From assembly GCA_964035795.1 (NCBI GenBank), contig OZ038320.1, positions 2,853,896 to 2,917,895 on the forward strand: a stretch of DNA of 64,000 nt, read 5' to 3'. This document shows, one piece after another, positions 28,305 to 41,138 of this stretch (within the stretch, counting starts at the first letter, position 1; each line of letters starts with the position of its first letter). The translations under genes were made by a program, and so were the position numbers. The notes beneath the pieces are model-generated. The model did no database searches. It was not told the origin of the DNA and saw nothing but the letters and a program-made list of their open reading frames with translations. This DNA is from Pterobdella sp. o SKG-2022 (lineage: Eukaryota > Annelida > Clitellata > Hirudinida > Piscicolidae).

Positions 28305-28740
28305 CATCATTATTAACACTAACAAAAAAAAATTTAACTACTACTATTATCAACATCATCGCCTGTATCATCATCATTTTCATCAACATTACCACCTCCT
28401 CCATCAACATTACCTTCATCATCCCCAACGTCACCATCACCACCATTTCCAACACCACCCTTCTCAACTACCATCACCACCACCTCCAACACCACCATTC
28501 TCAACCACCATCACCACCACCTCCAACACCACCATTCTCAATTATCACCACCACCATCCTCAACCACCATCATCAACATTATCATCATCATCAACACCCC
28601 CACCATCATCACCATTATCACTATCTCAACCCCCACCACTACAATTCTCACTACCATCATAATTCTCAACACCAACATCACTCATCACCACCACCCTCAT
28701 CACTCTCACCCTCGACACCAACACCAACCCCACCACCAAC
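28305..28740. repeat. CAC/CAT-rich minisatellite
   Basis: Variants of CACCACCATTCTCAAC and CATCATCATC; related in composition to the array at 27243 but with different units. Confidence 0.85.
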
Positions 28741-29349
28741 CTAATCGCAAGCATTACTCATACGGAATACCATCATTTGTACCTATCACAGCTTTATCAC
28801 ATTATCAACTATTTACTCGTTACTTTGCATTCCTATTAATTTTGATTATAGAGAGTTTATTAAGTTTTTGTTGTTTTTTTCTTGTTTGGTTCCATGACCA
28901 TGTTTATTTGGTTTTCTATCTGTTGAATTTTACTCTATTTTTTTTAAACAGAAAATTTATTTTTAAGGTTTCATTTGATGTTTTTATATTAAAATAGTTT
29001 TTTTCTATTCCAAACTAAAAGATCTTAAAAACAAAAACAACTAAAAACCGCCTATAAAGAATATACTACAAAATGTCAACAAACCAAAGAATATGAATAA
29101 ATATCCAAGATGGCGATTACTTACATAATTATCCGTGTTCACTTTTCAACATATCAATTTACAAGCATACCTGGTTTCCGCAGATACCAACTCAAAATGA
29201 CCTTAGTGCACAGTTTCATAAAGAAACTTAGATTATAAAATATTTCTACTTTTGTGTTATTCAATTTAGAAAATGCCTATTTTGTTAATATTTTTGTTTA
29301 AATTGTTATTTATTAATATGATTATATGTTTTTTATGCTATGTTTCATT
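28741..29349. other. intergenic
   Basis: No gene seen. A YY1-type motif (CCAAGATGGCG) occurs at about 29106-29116 without other promoter evidence. Confidence 0.4.
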
Positions 29350-29730
29350 TATTATTATTATTAAGATTTTTATAGCGCATAGTTATCAATTCAAGATTGC
29401 TTCAGAGGCGCTCAAGGTTTGTAGAAGATTATGAGTAGGGATGTTTATGGTATAAGTGAGTTTTCAAAAGTTTGCGAAAGTTCATGAGAAAAGGCGATGA
29501 GCGCAAGTTAAAAGGAAGTGAATTCCACAGACGTGGAGCCTGGTGAGAAAAAGAGCAACTAGTAAACAAGCCTGAAGAAACAGGTTGATGAAGCTGGAAA
29601 CCAGAGTGCAAGGAGCTGAGTGGTTAACGTGTGTGGCTGATTGACAAAAGATCAAAAAGATAAACAGGTTGTTTAAGCTTGAGAGTGCATGCAATGAGCC
29701 AAAGTAATTTAAACTTGCATCTTAGGGACA
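29350..29730 (-). mobile_element. 5'-truncated LINE copy
   Basis: Minus-strand translation LRCKFKLLWLIACTLKLKQ and HQAPRLWNSLPFNLRSSPFL matches the C-terminus of the LINE RT at 21080-21360. One in-frame stop interrupts it. The 3' end carries the same GCGCCTCTG...GCGC hairpin (29371-29411) and an (AAT)n tail (29351-29362). This is a typical dead-on-arrival insertion of the same family or a close relative. Confidence 0.8.
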
Positions 29731-32045
29731 TGTTTATTCCTTTAGATTCTATTCATTCATTTCTATTTCATTCTTTCAATCCATTTTTATTTTTTTAATA
29801 ATGTAATATCACTTTTTATTGAAAAATATATTTTAGAAATACTTGATAAGTTTCTCAAATATCATTACAAGATTATAACTTCAAAAACTCATCAACTCAC
29901 TCTTAAACATTTTAAACCCCGTAAACTCGTTTGAAAAACAACATCCAAACATAATTAAAAGATAAAACTAGAAAATTGAAATTATAGATGCGGCCTGCCT
30001 TTAATACAGAGCTTCATAATTAATGTATTTATGTCAGCACTCTAATTAAAAAGACTCATTTTGTCATGATTTATGGCTTGCATTCATCCTGTTTTATCGC
30101 CCTTTCTGCATTATTTGCAAATAATGACTTTCATTTTAACCAATAAAACGCCCTTGATATTCTTCTCGTGTCGATGCTTCACTCAAATCTATGAACTGGT
30201 TTTATTGAGCGAGTTTTTAAATGCTTTTAATGTTATAGAAAAAAAACGTAAAAAATATATCATGTAAGGATACTTTTAATAACAATGATGTATTATCATC
30301 AAGGTATATGAAACTTTAAATCCTGGTGATGCTCAAAACTACGCAGTCAGTGTTCTCTGTCTTTAAAACAAATCCAAAATAGAGTCCTTTCAAGAATTTT
30401 AACTTCAGGTGGATTTTGACAAGTTTACGCTTTAAGGAAAAAACAGTGTAGAATTAACAGAGTAGAGATGAACATACATAGAAAAAATAGCGAAAAAACA
30501 TCAAAGTGGAAATACAGTTATATCCAGAAACATAAGTGTTAAAAAATATTGCTCCAAACATCTTAATCGGATGGAAACGCTTTAAATAAAATCTTCAACC
30601 TATGATAGTAAACTTATCGAATCTTTTGTCTAAAATGCATTCAAACACTGTGAATGATGTTTTTGATGGTGTGAGAAAAACAGACTAAATACGAAAGAAA
30701 GGTGGTGTTGTAAAAACAAGTTTCCATATAGAAACCTTTTAGAACTGGAAGGATTGATCTACCCGTCATAAGTGTTGCAATTCAGTAGTGGGCAAATTGG
30801 TAGGAAAGCAGATGAGAAAACGTGAAAAAACAATAATATGTTGATTCTACTTCTATAAAGTTGTGAGGATTTGAACTTCGGATCTGAGTAGGTGCACTTT
30901 TTGAAAACTTTTAATTAGTTTACAAATTTCGTTCATCATAGAAATAATCTCTTATTCCTACTATGTTGTTATTTCTCCAATTGATTATAATGTTCAAAAT
31001 AATATGTTTGAAGTTCTTATATTAGTTTTATGTTTATAACGAAGAAATATCTTTGTTGTAGACTGGTTCAAAAGTTTGAAAATGCCTATGCTATGGTCAA
31101 ATAGATAGAGCGGTTATGTCATGGGAAAAAAATCATTGACTCCTTGGAAAAGAGAAAGACTCTGACAAAATGGCATGATATAAACGCCTCTATAAATTAA
31201 TAAACCAGTATTAATTTTTGATTCATTTGTAATCACAAACTACGTATCAATACTTAGTTGATTAATTAACGGTAGTTTATATTTTTCACTTTCTAGTGCT
31301 GTGCGTAAGGTTTAAGATTTTTTTCTGTATTAAAAAACCACAGACCTTACTTTTAGTTCTTCTTTGGGTGTAGAATGCATGAATTATAAATAACGAATGG
31401 GCGTAAAAGAAGGAATTTTCATCAATAATTGAGATGTTAATCTCAACATAAATATGATTAGGGTTAAATTCTTTTCCTAATTATCAGGTTGATTAAAATA
31501 ATAATCTAAATGGCTTAAAATAAAAAGAAGATGCAGAAAAATTTTGATGAATTCAATGTTTGAAACTAGATATATACATTATGAAAGGTTAAAAATTTTA
31601 TGAATAGAAGAGTAAAATGCTTTATCCGCAAATATGTTAGATTGAAAAAAATGAAAGAAAGATCATGAATAAACTCATAAGATAAAAAAGAAATGATAAA
31701 TATATTCAGGGAGGATTTTAATTAGGAGCGTGATGGGAATGTTGAAATGGCTTAATTGTCCATTAGAAAAAATAAAAGTAAATGCGGTTTGAATCATTAA
31801 TACCAAAGAAAATAACGGTTTTGAATTAGAATTCTACCCGAAATTAATTCAAATAAAAACACCTCTACTTTATTTCATTCCAAGAAGGTCTACGTAAGAT
31901 GAACTCACATTATAGAGCGGAGATAGAAATATTAAAAAAAAGCACATATCATTGTATCGAAGTTAAAATTTGTCAAAAGAAGAATAAAATGTAAATTCCG
32001 ATGCACGAGTCACGTGTGAAGACTTATAATTTTAATTATTTTTAT
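29731..32045. other. intergenic, no gene seen
   Basis: AT-rich with no long frames or recognisable motif. A B-box-like GAAGTTCAAATCCTC occurs on the minus strand near 30868-30882, a possible further tRNA-like relic. Confidence 0.5.
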
Positions 32046-32231
32046 AGGCCGGTTCCGGAGGTAGTGCAATACCGGACCAACCTGCGGAGAAGTTCGAGCA
32101 AGCCCGAATCTTTCTCCAAGTTGCAAAGATTGGTTTAATATCGATGCCCCCGTATAGGGAGCGTATCAGATATTAAGCTGATAAGAACAGATACTACACT
32201 TTTGATCTTAGCCATTAGGCCGAGAAGCGAT
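32046..32231 (-). ncRNA. RNU2: U2 spliceosomal snRNA
   Basis: Recognises the intron branch point. The 5' end at 32231 reads ATCGCTTCTCGGCC and continues GGCTAAGATCAAAAGTGTAG, with the branch-point pairing sequence GTAGTA at 32192-32197. Stem II (CTTATCAG...CTGATACG and CTCCC/GGGGG) is intact. Stem III has the family's GCTTGCTC loop, and stem IV pairs GGTCCGG with CCGGAACC around GGTATTGCACTACC. Length about 186 matches U2 (187-189). Oddities: four As after GATC (two in human, three in fly, from memory) and an Sm site AATCTTTGC with a C inside the U run. Stems III and IV are maintained, so it looks functional rather than a pseudogene. Confidence 0.93.
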
Positions 32232-32742
32232 AAAAAGTTTTATTTATGGTTAACATATATCAAATGCAAAGATAAAAAACAGTGGTGTCGTCTAAAAAAG
32301 ATTTTTATTTTATTAAAAATATTATAATTATTTTAAAAAGCAGTATTTTATTAAATTTTTGCTACATGACAAAAAATTTAATGAGTTTAATAATAAATTT
32401 CATGACGTTAATGAAATAATGAAGTGCAATATAAATATGGTTATTACAACAAATATTCAGAAACAATAATAAATATTATTTTATAAATATGTTGCAATGT
32501 TTGTCAAATAATTAAAATAAAATCTATATTGGCATCTTCAAAAGACAACGTACGTTAACTTTTTTAAATTAACTTTGTTTCAAGAGTTTGAACAAGATAA
32601 AACAAGCTTGTATAATATATAATTTATTCAAGAACAATTAACAATTTAAAAATATTTTTTAAACAATTCAAATTTCAATACTAAAATAAAACATAAATAC
32701 ATAAATATTTTTAAAATAACACAAATACAAAGAATACATAAA

Positions 32743-33776
32743 TTACAAATTTTCAAACCTTTCGCCAGGTTTGATATGAATCTGAGCATAAGAAAGCGAC
32801 TGAGACACACGTAAGCTCCGAGACTTAATCAACTTAAGAAGCAAATCGAAATAAAAAGAAACACTCTGCCGAGATGTGGCATCAAGTTGTTTCAATACCT
32901 CACTAAACACCACTTCCTTCTTCTCTCTGATCTCTTCTTTCACCATTGTTCTGAACGCCAGTCTCAACTCTTGTCTATTCTTCTCTCCTTTACTTGCATC
33001 TATTTGTTGTGATGAATCAATAGTAAACGTTAGATTTTTCTTTGGGGCATTGTTAACAACTTCCATGTCTGTGTTTTTTATTGTTGTGTTCGGGTCAACG
33101 TTTTCTTGTCCTGATGATACATTGTTGCTGCGTTTCCTTTTTTTATGCCCATCCTGAGTAGTGTTGACAGATTTATGATAACTCCATCAATATATGATCC
33201 GAATAAGTATTTTAAACAAATTTATATAATTCAAAAATAATATGATTGGAATTTTTTGAAATTCGAATTTTTTATCATATACTATACATATACATATGCA
33301 TTAACTTCACCTACTTCCACCACGCATTAGCATATTTATAAACTAAAAAGCCATATTTCATCATCATTATTGTAATATAAAACCATTACGTATGAAAAGT
33401 TTGTAGGGATGAGAGGAGATATGACTGGAGGTGAAGATCGTATGGGAAAGACCTCTGTGAGGATGGTATTGAATATGTTAAAAGCCGATGATGATGGTGG
33501 TTCAAGTGAAGATTGTGGTGATAATGTTGGATCTACAAAGATAGTGATGATGATGTTGATGCTTTGAATGATAATGATGATGTTCAAAACATGATAATAA
33601 TTATAATGATCACTATGGTAATAATGATGATGTGAATAAGTCACCAATGATAGGTGGGAGAGTAAATAAAAATCAAAACAGACAACAAACAATGACTAAC
33701 CCATGGAAAAGTTAGGTGACATCACTTGTACTTCTTCCTTCTGCAATCTCAAATCTTCCTTTTCAGGCGTGTCTCC
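32743..33776 (-). CDS. RAD21/REC8: alpha-kleisin (RAD21/REC8), C-terminal half
   Basis: Cohesin ring subunit; its C-terminal winged helix binds the SMC1 head. Exons: 33701-33776 (5' part lost in the N gap; PEKEDLRLQKEEVQVMSP), 33390-33532 (SAFNIFNTILTEVFPIR and a Pro/Ser-rich linker) and 32743-33153 with the TAA stop. Phases agree (G+AT, then 0). The last exon has a nuclear-localisation-like KKRKR and ends SLSYAQIHIKPGERFENL, which aligns without gaps to the RAD21 C-terminus (pattern Q-x3-Y-x2-I-x3-PG-x-RF). The preceding helix FYFDLLLKLIKS also fits. The N-terminal half lies at 57698-60524, across two assembly gaps. Divergent; RAD21 versus REC8 is undecided. Confidence 0.8.
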
Positions 33777-33976
33777 NNNNNNNNNNNNNNNNNNNNNNNN
33801 NNNNNNNNNNNNNNNNNNNNNNNNNNNNNNNNNNNNNNNNNNNNNNNNNNNNNNNNNNNNNNNNNNNNNNNNNNNNNNNNNNNNNNNNNNNNNNNNNNNN
33901 NNNNNNNNNNNNNNNNNNNNNNNNNNNNNNNNNNNNNNNNNNNNNNNNNNNNNNNNNNNNNNNNNNNNNNNNNNNN
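33777..33976. other. assembly gap, 200 N
   Basis: Exactly 200 N, so probably a placeholder of unknown length. The kleisin reading runs into it from the left and the PTPN9-like reading from the right. Confidence 0.95.
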
Positions 33977-34009
33977 CTACATAAAGTTGATTGTATTTTA
34001 TGCAGTTAC

Positions 34010-37000
34010 CATTATGAGAAGGGTGCGGATTGGAAGGGTGAAAACGCTTGGAGGCGGGAGAAGAGGAGGAGGAAGACAAAGATGATGATAAGTATATTGA
34101 TAGACACTTTTTTACCCATGCGATGTGGCTGTGTTTTAACTGGCCTGTGATTATGTATGGTGAATGATTACTACTACTACTACTACTACTATTACGAAGA
34201 CTACGAATACTACCACCACCAACCTCCCATATGGTAGGGGATAGTTTTGATGGGGAGATGGATTGGTAGGTCACTTGGTAAAATGGTGTATACCTGAGAA
34301 TTATGGGGGTGTTTTATGGATTATCAGAAATAATAGTAGTGAACGATAATGGATGTTTCATATATTGTAATGTTAACAAGGGTGATTATTGTTTTATTTG
34401 TTGAGCCACGACATCTTAGTGAACGAAAAAAAAGAATACGTTTTTTTACATATAATATTTATATAATAAATGAAAGTGTTGAAAAGTAATGATAACACAG
34501 CTAAAAAACAAAAATAATAACAGTTATGTTAGAAAATATAAAAAATCACCCCCGCTTGAACCAATCACATCAACTAGTCAACAACCTGCCGACCAATAAG
34601 AACACACCCTGTTTTTGAGTTTCTCTAATAGGAAGGGATTGAGGATCTTGAATGGAGCCTTGAACCACAACGGGGCCGATATTATTAATACTTTCTTTAA
34701 CCTTGCCGGGTAGCTTCCCTGGTGATGATGTTGATGATGATGATAATAATATTTATTTTTTTTATAAATTATTATTTTCATTATTGTTGCTGTCGTTATC
34801 AGTATTTTCATCACTATTTTAATAATAAATTCTTAACCTTTATAATGGCTTCTTGATACTTATTTTTAGCTTTCTAATTTTATTATTATTTTTAATCATT
34901 ATAATAAAATATAAATATTATTATTGTTGTTTTTTATTAGCTTTTAATTACCAATTTTATTAGTCACAAAATTATCAAGGATTCCAATGCTCGCAAGTGC
35001 TTTCTAAATAAGAATTAATTTCATTTTTAAATTCCATTTTTTTATTATTCATCTTTTTCTTTTCAATATATTTTTCTTATATTAATATTATTCTTTTTTA
35101 TTTTCTAACTATTTTTTTTTACTTTTATTTCACCATTCATATATTCTTATTGTATTAATTCGTGTACCTAAATTTTTAACTGAAACATTGATGCTCGATT
35201 CTTCGTGATTATTGATTCAGATATTTTCACTTGAAAACACACTGAGTTCCAAATAATTCTATTTTTAGAAATTTCATTTTTAGAAAGCTCATTTTTGGGT
35301 ATCTTATTTAGTTTGATGCATTTTTGAAACTGTGTCATTAGCCCTTTCACCATAACAACTTTAACCACTACCACCAGTATCCTTATTACCACCACTCTAC
35401 CCCCATCACCTTACCGCCCTGCCACACCACCTTGAGCAACTTGAGGATCTTGATGGATAGATCCAAGTCGAAGTTGTTGTATTTGGAGTTGGTCATGTCA
35501 TATATGAATACCAGGCCCTTTTTTTGTGTCTCTAAACTGCAATGGTGTATACAATAAAATATACAAAAATTTGTATACAATAAAATTTTTACAATACTAT
35601 AAACGAAAATGTGTATGGACCAGTAAAATAAACTTCAGCAGTGTATAAATAACCATAATATATGACATTCCCACAAATATAACTTTTATCAGCGCTAAAA
35701 TTTCTTCTATAATCTTTCTTTCTCGTTTGAAAACATCAAGTTAATGCAGTCTCAAGACACATTCATTCTTTTCTAAACTTTCATAAAGCCTTTTATTACC
35801 CAGTGATGTCATACTTCCACATAATTATCAAATTCTTCCAGGAAATCAGCCTTAGTAGTGAAGATTTGCACTCAAGGAATGATTGATTTTAGTGTTTTGG
35901 AGAATTCTACTCAGAATTTTCAGTATTTTTATATGGTAATGATTCTAACATAGTTAGAATAGCATTATTTTTAGTATTCATAGTAAAAGTATTAATAGCA
36001 GTAGTAGTGATGAATGTGAAAGTAACATAAATATATTAGTAATAGTAGTAGTATTAGTAGTAATTGTAGTAGTAGTAATAGTTCTAGCAAAATTACTAAA
36101 ATTAGCGGTAATACCAAAAGTAATAGTAGAAGTAACACTAATTTTAGCATATGTAGCAGTAGTAGTGTTGTTATTATTAGCAGTAGTAGTAGTCGTTTTA
36201 GTGTTATAATTAGTAGTAATAGTAAGAGCAACAGTAAAGAACCGTCATTAAAAGACATAATACATCTTCACCATATATGAAACATAATTCAAAGCCTTTG
36301 ATCACAAGCGGTCTTACTAATGGCTTTTCAAAATAAATAACGAACACTCCCCAAGGTAAATAAATAATAAGAATAATCTCATGAATGAATAACCAATAAA
36401 ACCATCATACATAAAACGTTTTTATTTTTTTATTGCTATTTTTAATATATATTTATTCATTTTTTTTGGATATTAATTATTTTTATTTTTTGATTTTTAG
36501 TAATTTTTTATTCTTTTTTATTAGTTACCAATCATCGTTAATGCATTCATGTTTGTGTTACTATTTTTAATCTCATTATTTTTATATCATTATTTTCATA
36601 TTTATTCATAGCAATACATGGATCCAATATAAGAAAGTCATTTTTCAAGCCTACTTTGTAATAAAAAAAACTCCTGAAGATTTTTATTTAAAAAGCCATG
36701 GTGATGATAATGATGATGATTTTGGTAGGGGTGATGATGATGAGGATGGTGATGATGATGGTAGTGAGGATGATGATGGTGATAGAGATTACAAGGTTTT
36801 TCATATAAAAAGTAACATTCTCAAGTACACACTCTAAAATTACTCAAAAATTATTGCCAATAAAACGCTTTGTACGTCAAAAAAAAATTTAGCGCACAGT
36901 AAATTTTTGCATAATCATTCCTTTACAAAAAATTAAATAATCTGAATTTTTATGAATGCATAATTAGATTAATGCTATAATTTTTTATATAAGTAGGTTA

Positions 37001-40000
37001 ATAGCATTCACTATTTGTATTGATAACAAGCTTTTTAACATTATATAGATAGATTACTTTCATTATCCTATAAATAGACTCTTATCATATAACTAGATCA
37101 TTATCCATATAAGATTAATTAGACCATTAACCCCATATGAATTATTTCAACATTACCATTATAGGGAAATTAATAGTTTCTCGCTTTACATTCTCTCTCT
37201 CTCTCTATTTGTTCTTTGCTAAAAAAACATCAACTTCTCAGCACTTCGATGAGAATATTGATCGAGATGTTTTCATATTTCATTAAGTCGCCATCCAATC
37301 TATTGCTACGAGACAAAAGACGTTGTTGAACGAATAATAATAATAATAATCGACATTATTGTATTCTTCAAATAAAAAAACTTATGTTTTGTATTATTTA
37401 TGGGAATGTAGGCAAAAATAAGAATGACTCAAAAAATATTATGAAAAATCTTTTGCTCAAATCAAAAAGTTTTGTCTCTAAATAAAAGTATCGAACCACT
37501 GCTGCATTATTACTCTCAAATTTTATTCATATACTACTATATGCATCATTATTAGTCAACTAGACCAACTTCTTCATTGATCTACCATGATCTACCACAT
37601 TAACTACTTTATAAAATATCGCAGTATTGTGTAAAATAAACCCCCATGTTAACTATACATTCCCGTGGTTTTACTTGAACCACAGTATCACTTTCCTTAC
37701 ATAAGACACCCTTGTAGTCGTATCTGTCCTGTTGTTTTTATTTATTTATCTACGCCATTTTTTTTTATATCTATTTTAAATTCATCCACACGTTAGCAAA
37801 TCACATCTGCTGAAGCCAGGATTTGACGATCATTTAGCACTGTTTAATAATACGGATGTGTTATTTGTAGCAAGCAGGCAAGAGAAAAACAAGGCAAACA
37901 ATTATGATATAGAAATTAATTTAATCCTGATCTAGACCATCGTTTGAAGAGTTTACTTTTATAGATATATTTTGTTTGATTAGGATATTTTAATTAGCCT
38001 AATGACTGATCTCGATTTATATTGTGCAAACAATCAATCAATTTATTCTGTTTATAAATCGTTTTCCTTATATTTTTAACCGTTTAAATTTTTTTAATCA
38101 TGTATTTCATTGTATTTCATCATACGAGTTAACGTTTCAAGGACTACCTCTCTCAATAAACCATACCACAACAATTCAAGAAACCTCACCCGCCATAATG
38201 AAAAAGTTTAAGTTGATTTATCATGAGTTATATCGTCATAAACACCTCAACCCTCAAATGTCCCACTCTTCCCCCATCATCCCACCCTTACCATCAACCC
38301 CACACCATTCAACCACAGCTACATCCCCCACCATCACCACTTACTTCTCTAAAGCAGCATCTAGTTGGAAGACAAATGCTTTAAGCAGACTGTTATGATT
38401 GCTGATTTGTGGTTGGTGTAATCTGCATGTGAACAAAACCACTCCAGATCCCTCTGCGTCTGATTCTGACTGTGGTGGTTGTGTGGGTAAGTTGGTGGTT
38501 GTGTGGGTGGGCTGGTGGTTGTGTAGCTAGGTGTGAATGTATGCGTTTGTGTGGGTGAATGGCTTTAATTTTGAGTTCTGTATGAATGATAGATGATTGA
38601 AAGATCAACAGATAGGTGAATAGATCAATATGTTAGAGATGTATGGATTGGTGGATGATAGATATATAATTATTTATTATCATAATTTATTGAGCAGTTT
38701 AACACAAAATAATCATTGAAATGATAAAAAAAACAAAAAATTAAATTAAATTGTTATTACTTCATTATATTTGTTTACAAAAGCTTTTTGATACCACATT
38801 TTTATATTCTCTAAGATTTCAATTTTGGTATTTCAAAGCACAATCAGCAGTTTATATTGAACCTCCTACACTTTTAGTATAATGTTAAGAGCACAAATTG
38901 AATGAATAAATGGTAATATCACAATCTGAATGAAATAAATTTTTTCCTTATTAATAAGAACTATATTATAAAAATTTTTCAAAATACTAATAAAATTTAT
39001 TATTGTTATTATTAAAAAATTTTCAAAAATAACTAGTGGTATAAAATCATTGATATTTATAACATCAAATTTATGAAGATTTATTTTTAAGATGTCTATT
39101 CAACAAAATAGACTAATCTCCCATAAGCTCAAGCTTAACCTAAAACCTGAACTTATCAAAAACTATGGCTCATTTTTTTAATGAGCCCTTTTTTTTGAAT
39201 CATTCACAAATTTTATTTTATTCCACAAGCTTGTGTTTATAAAACGTTAACTCTACAAAAATAAAGCAATATTTACCAATTACCTAAAAAATATGATCAA
39301 TCAATTTGATTATCATTTCATTAGATTAATAACTATTCTGTTTTTGTAAGCTATTCATCTATTTCATAAATATTTTAATCAGTTTAATAACCCATCAACT
39401 TTTCAGTAAATGATTTTATTAGTTTCATTAATAACTTTTTCAAATCAACATAACTAATTCAATAAAAAACTAATGATTCTTATCATCAGAGTTCACATAA
39501 AAAATATTTTATTTTGAAGCAGTGAAAGCTATAATTCTTATGATAAACATTTGCTTCATCATACCAGGTTTCTATCAATTTACTTTATAAGTTTACTTCG
39601 CATACATCTAAAATTAATGTTTTTTATTTATTCATTTGAAATGATTAAAAATAAAAGCATGATAATAATATCCAAAAAAATAATGATAACCACAATAACA
39701 TTATTTCTATTATTAGTAGTAGTATTACAGCAGTATAATCTAAGCAGATCATTTTTTATTTTTATTATTACTATTAATGCACATTTACACAGCACCGAGA
39801 AAAAACTGAGGCATTTACAATGGGCAAAAATAAAATTCTCACAAGAATTGTAAGCTTTCTGGTAAGTAATTCCCTTTTTACTTCAATATTCCATGGATCT
39901 ATGTTCAACAGATTCTCTTTGCTCCGAACATTCTTGAGGGTTGGATCGTTTGATGAGGGGTTTATAGTGTTTAAAAATAGAAAAAAACCATATAATTAGA

Positions 40001-40483
40001 AAGTTTTAAATGTTTTTAAATTAAGGTTGGTTTTTTATTATTTTTTCATTTTATTTTAAAAAATTATTTATAACGAAAAACTGTAAGATGAATTTGAAAA
40101 TTTAGACTGGCATTGTAAGTTTCAATTATAAACATTTCATCTCAGCTTACTATATCTATGATAAAAAAGACTAAAAAACAACTTTTTGTATAGTATATAA
40201 GAATGAGCATTATTTATTTTTTTTTGTGTATTTATCAGTTGCATACAGAATAATAATCTAATGGATTATTTTTTCCTAATCCTCCACATAAACCTCATAA
40301 ATAAAACCATTAGAATCTCATTAATAAGTGATGAACCTGATGAGCAATGTAAAGATCAAAAGCTCGTTTGCTATTGAGTTTCCTAGCATAGAGGAATTTT
40401 GAAGCTGTGTTGATGGATGGAGTAGTTAGATGTGGATGTATCAGCTGCACTTCTGAAAAGAGAGAAAAGAACTCCTCTAAGGC
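34010..40483 (-). CDS. PTPN9: PTPN9/MEG2-like CRAL-TRIO protein (5' half)
   Basis: Lipid-binding Sec14 module that in PTPN9 precedes a tyrosine phosphatase on secretory vesicles. Eight exons with agreeing phases: 40337-40483, 39843-39932, 38345-38469, 35431-35536, 34608-34718, 34224-34293, 34116-34144, 34010-34046. Signatures in order: KFLYARKLNSKRAFDLY (CRAL-TRIO-N), VKRELLTRKLTIL, VVLFTCRLHQPQ, LETQKKGLVFIYDM, FDLDLSIKILKLLK, YPARLKKVLIISAPLWFKAP, LPSDLPIHLPIKTIPYHMGG. Each aligns to PTPN9 from memory, about 238 residues in all. Three acceptors end in AAG rather than CAG/TAG. The first coding exon is not located. The phosphatase domain should follow to the left but is absent: the N gap and then kleisin exons come instead. 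So this is a truncated locus, a misassembly or, less likely, a CRAL-TRIO-only paralogue. Confidence 0.8.
34400..34560. other. intron of the PTPN9-like gene, no feature
   Basis: AT-rich intron between exons 34608-34718 and 34224-34293. Nothing recognised. Confidence 0.5.
35985..36235. repeat. degenerate (TAG)n trinucleotide array
   Basis: About 250 bases of AGTAGTAGTAAT-type units inside the 2.8-kb intron (35537-38344) of the PTPN9-like gene. A short GATGAT tract follows at 36697-36785. The rest of that intron shows nothing. Confidence 0.85.
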
Positions 40484-40724
40484 CTTGATGATGAATCAAA
40501 TGTTGAAGGATTAATTAAATATGGTATAAAATACTAAATTAAATATTATGATCATTTTTGATTTGCTTACATACTTATTTATTGTGTTTAATGTATATTT
40601 CATAAACCTGATCCAAACAATTAAATTTTCAAACAAACTTTTGAAATATAACCTCGTTGAGTTTTGAATTCAAATTCATATTATTGTAAATAAAATAAGT
40701 TTGTCAAAATAAAGCGGACTTCAT

Positions 40725-40781
40725 TTCCGGGAAACCATTACTTTGTTGAAGTTGGCAATGCTTCACGCTTTGGCTTATAAA
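40725..40781. promoter_or_regulatory. candidate NAP1/PTPN9 divergent promoter
   Basis: Palindromic TTCCGGGAA (40725-40733; ETS/STAT-like) and a TATAAA (40776-40781, plus strand) lie between the PTPN9-like exon at 40483 (minus) and the NAP1 start at 41139 (plus). The TATA box would place NAP1 transcription near 40810. Confidence 0.4.
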
Positions 40782-41138
40782 TGCTACAACCTCAATATTC
40801 TTTCAGACTGTGAAAATATCTTAACATTTATTCAATTTTTATCGAAATAATTTTTACATAAATTTTTTTGTATTTATAGGTTTATTTTAAAAAAATGTTT
40901 TAGTTTGACGTTTAATTTATTATTTTGGTTGTGGATGAAGTAACTTTAAAATTCAGTATTACAAGAAAAATAAAGATAAAAATTCAGTTTTTCATGCTCA
41001 GACTTATTTTTCAACAAAATTATAAAAATAGCTGTTTCTGTGATTCTTTCATACATTTGGTGACTTATAAAAATTATATTACTTATATTAATTATTAATA
41101 TTACTTATATTAATTATAAGAATTTTATTACAACCACG

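Noticed and set aside
27577..28662. His/Thr/Ser-rich frames
   Set aside because: Read-through of minisatellites with no conserved protein pattern.
38024..38398. Plus-strand 124-codon frame
   Set aside because: Overlaps the antisense of the PTPN9-like exon 38345-38469 and AT-rich flank; no homology.
39551..39853. Plus-strand frame ending KKLRHLQWAKIKFSQEL, formin FH2-like
   Set aside because: The same DNA on the minus strand encodes a PTPN9-like exon (39843-39932) and its intron with correct phases; the formin resemblance is short and accidental.
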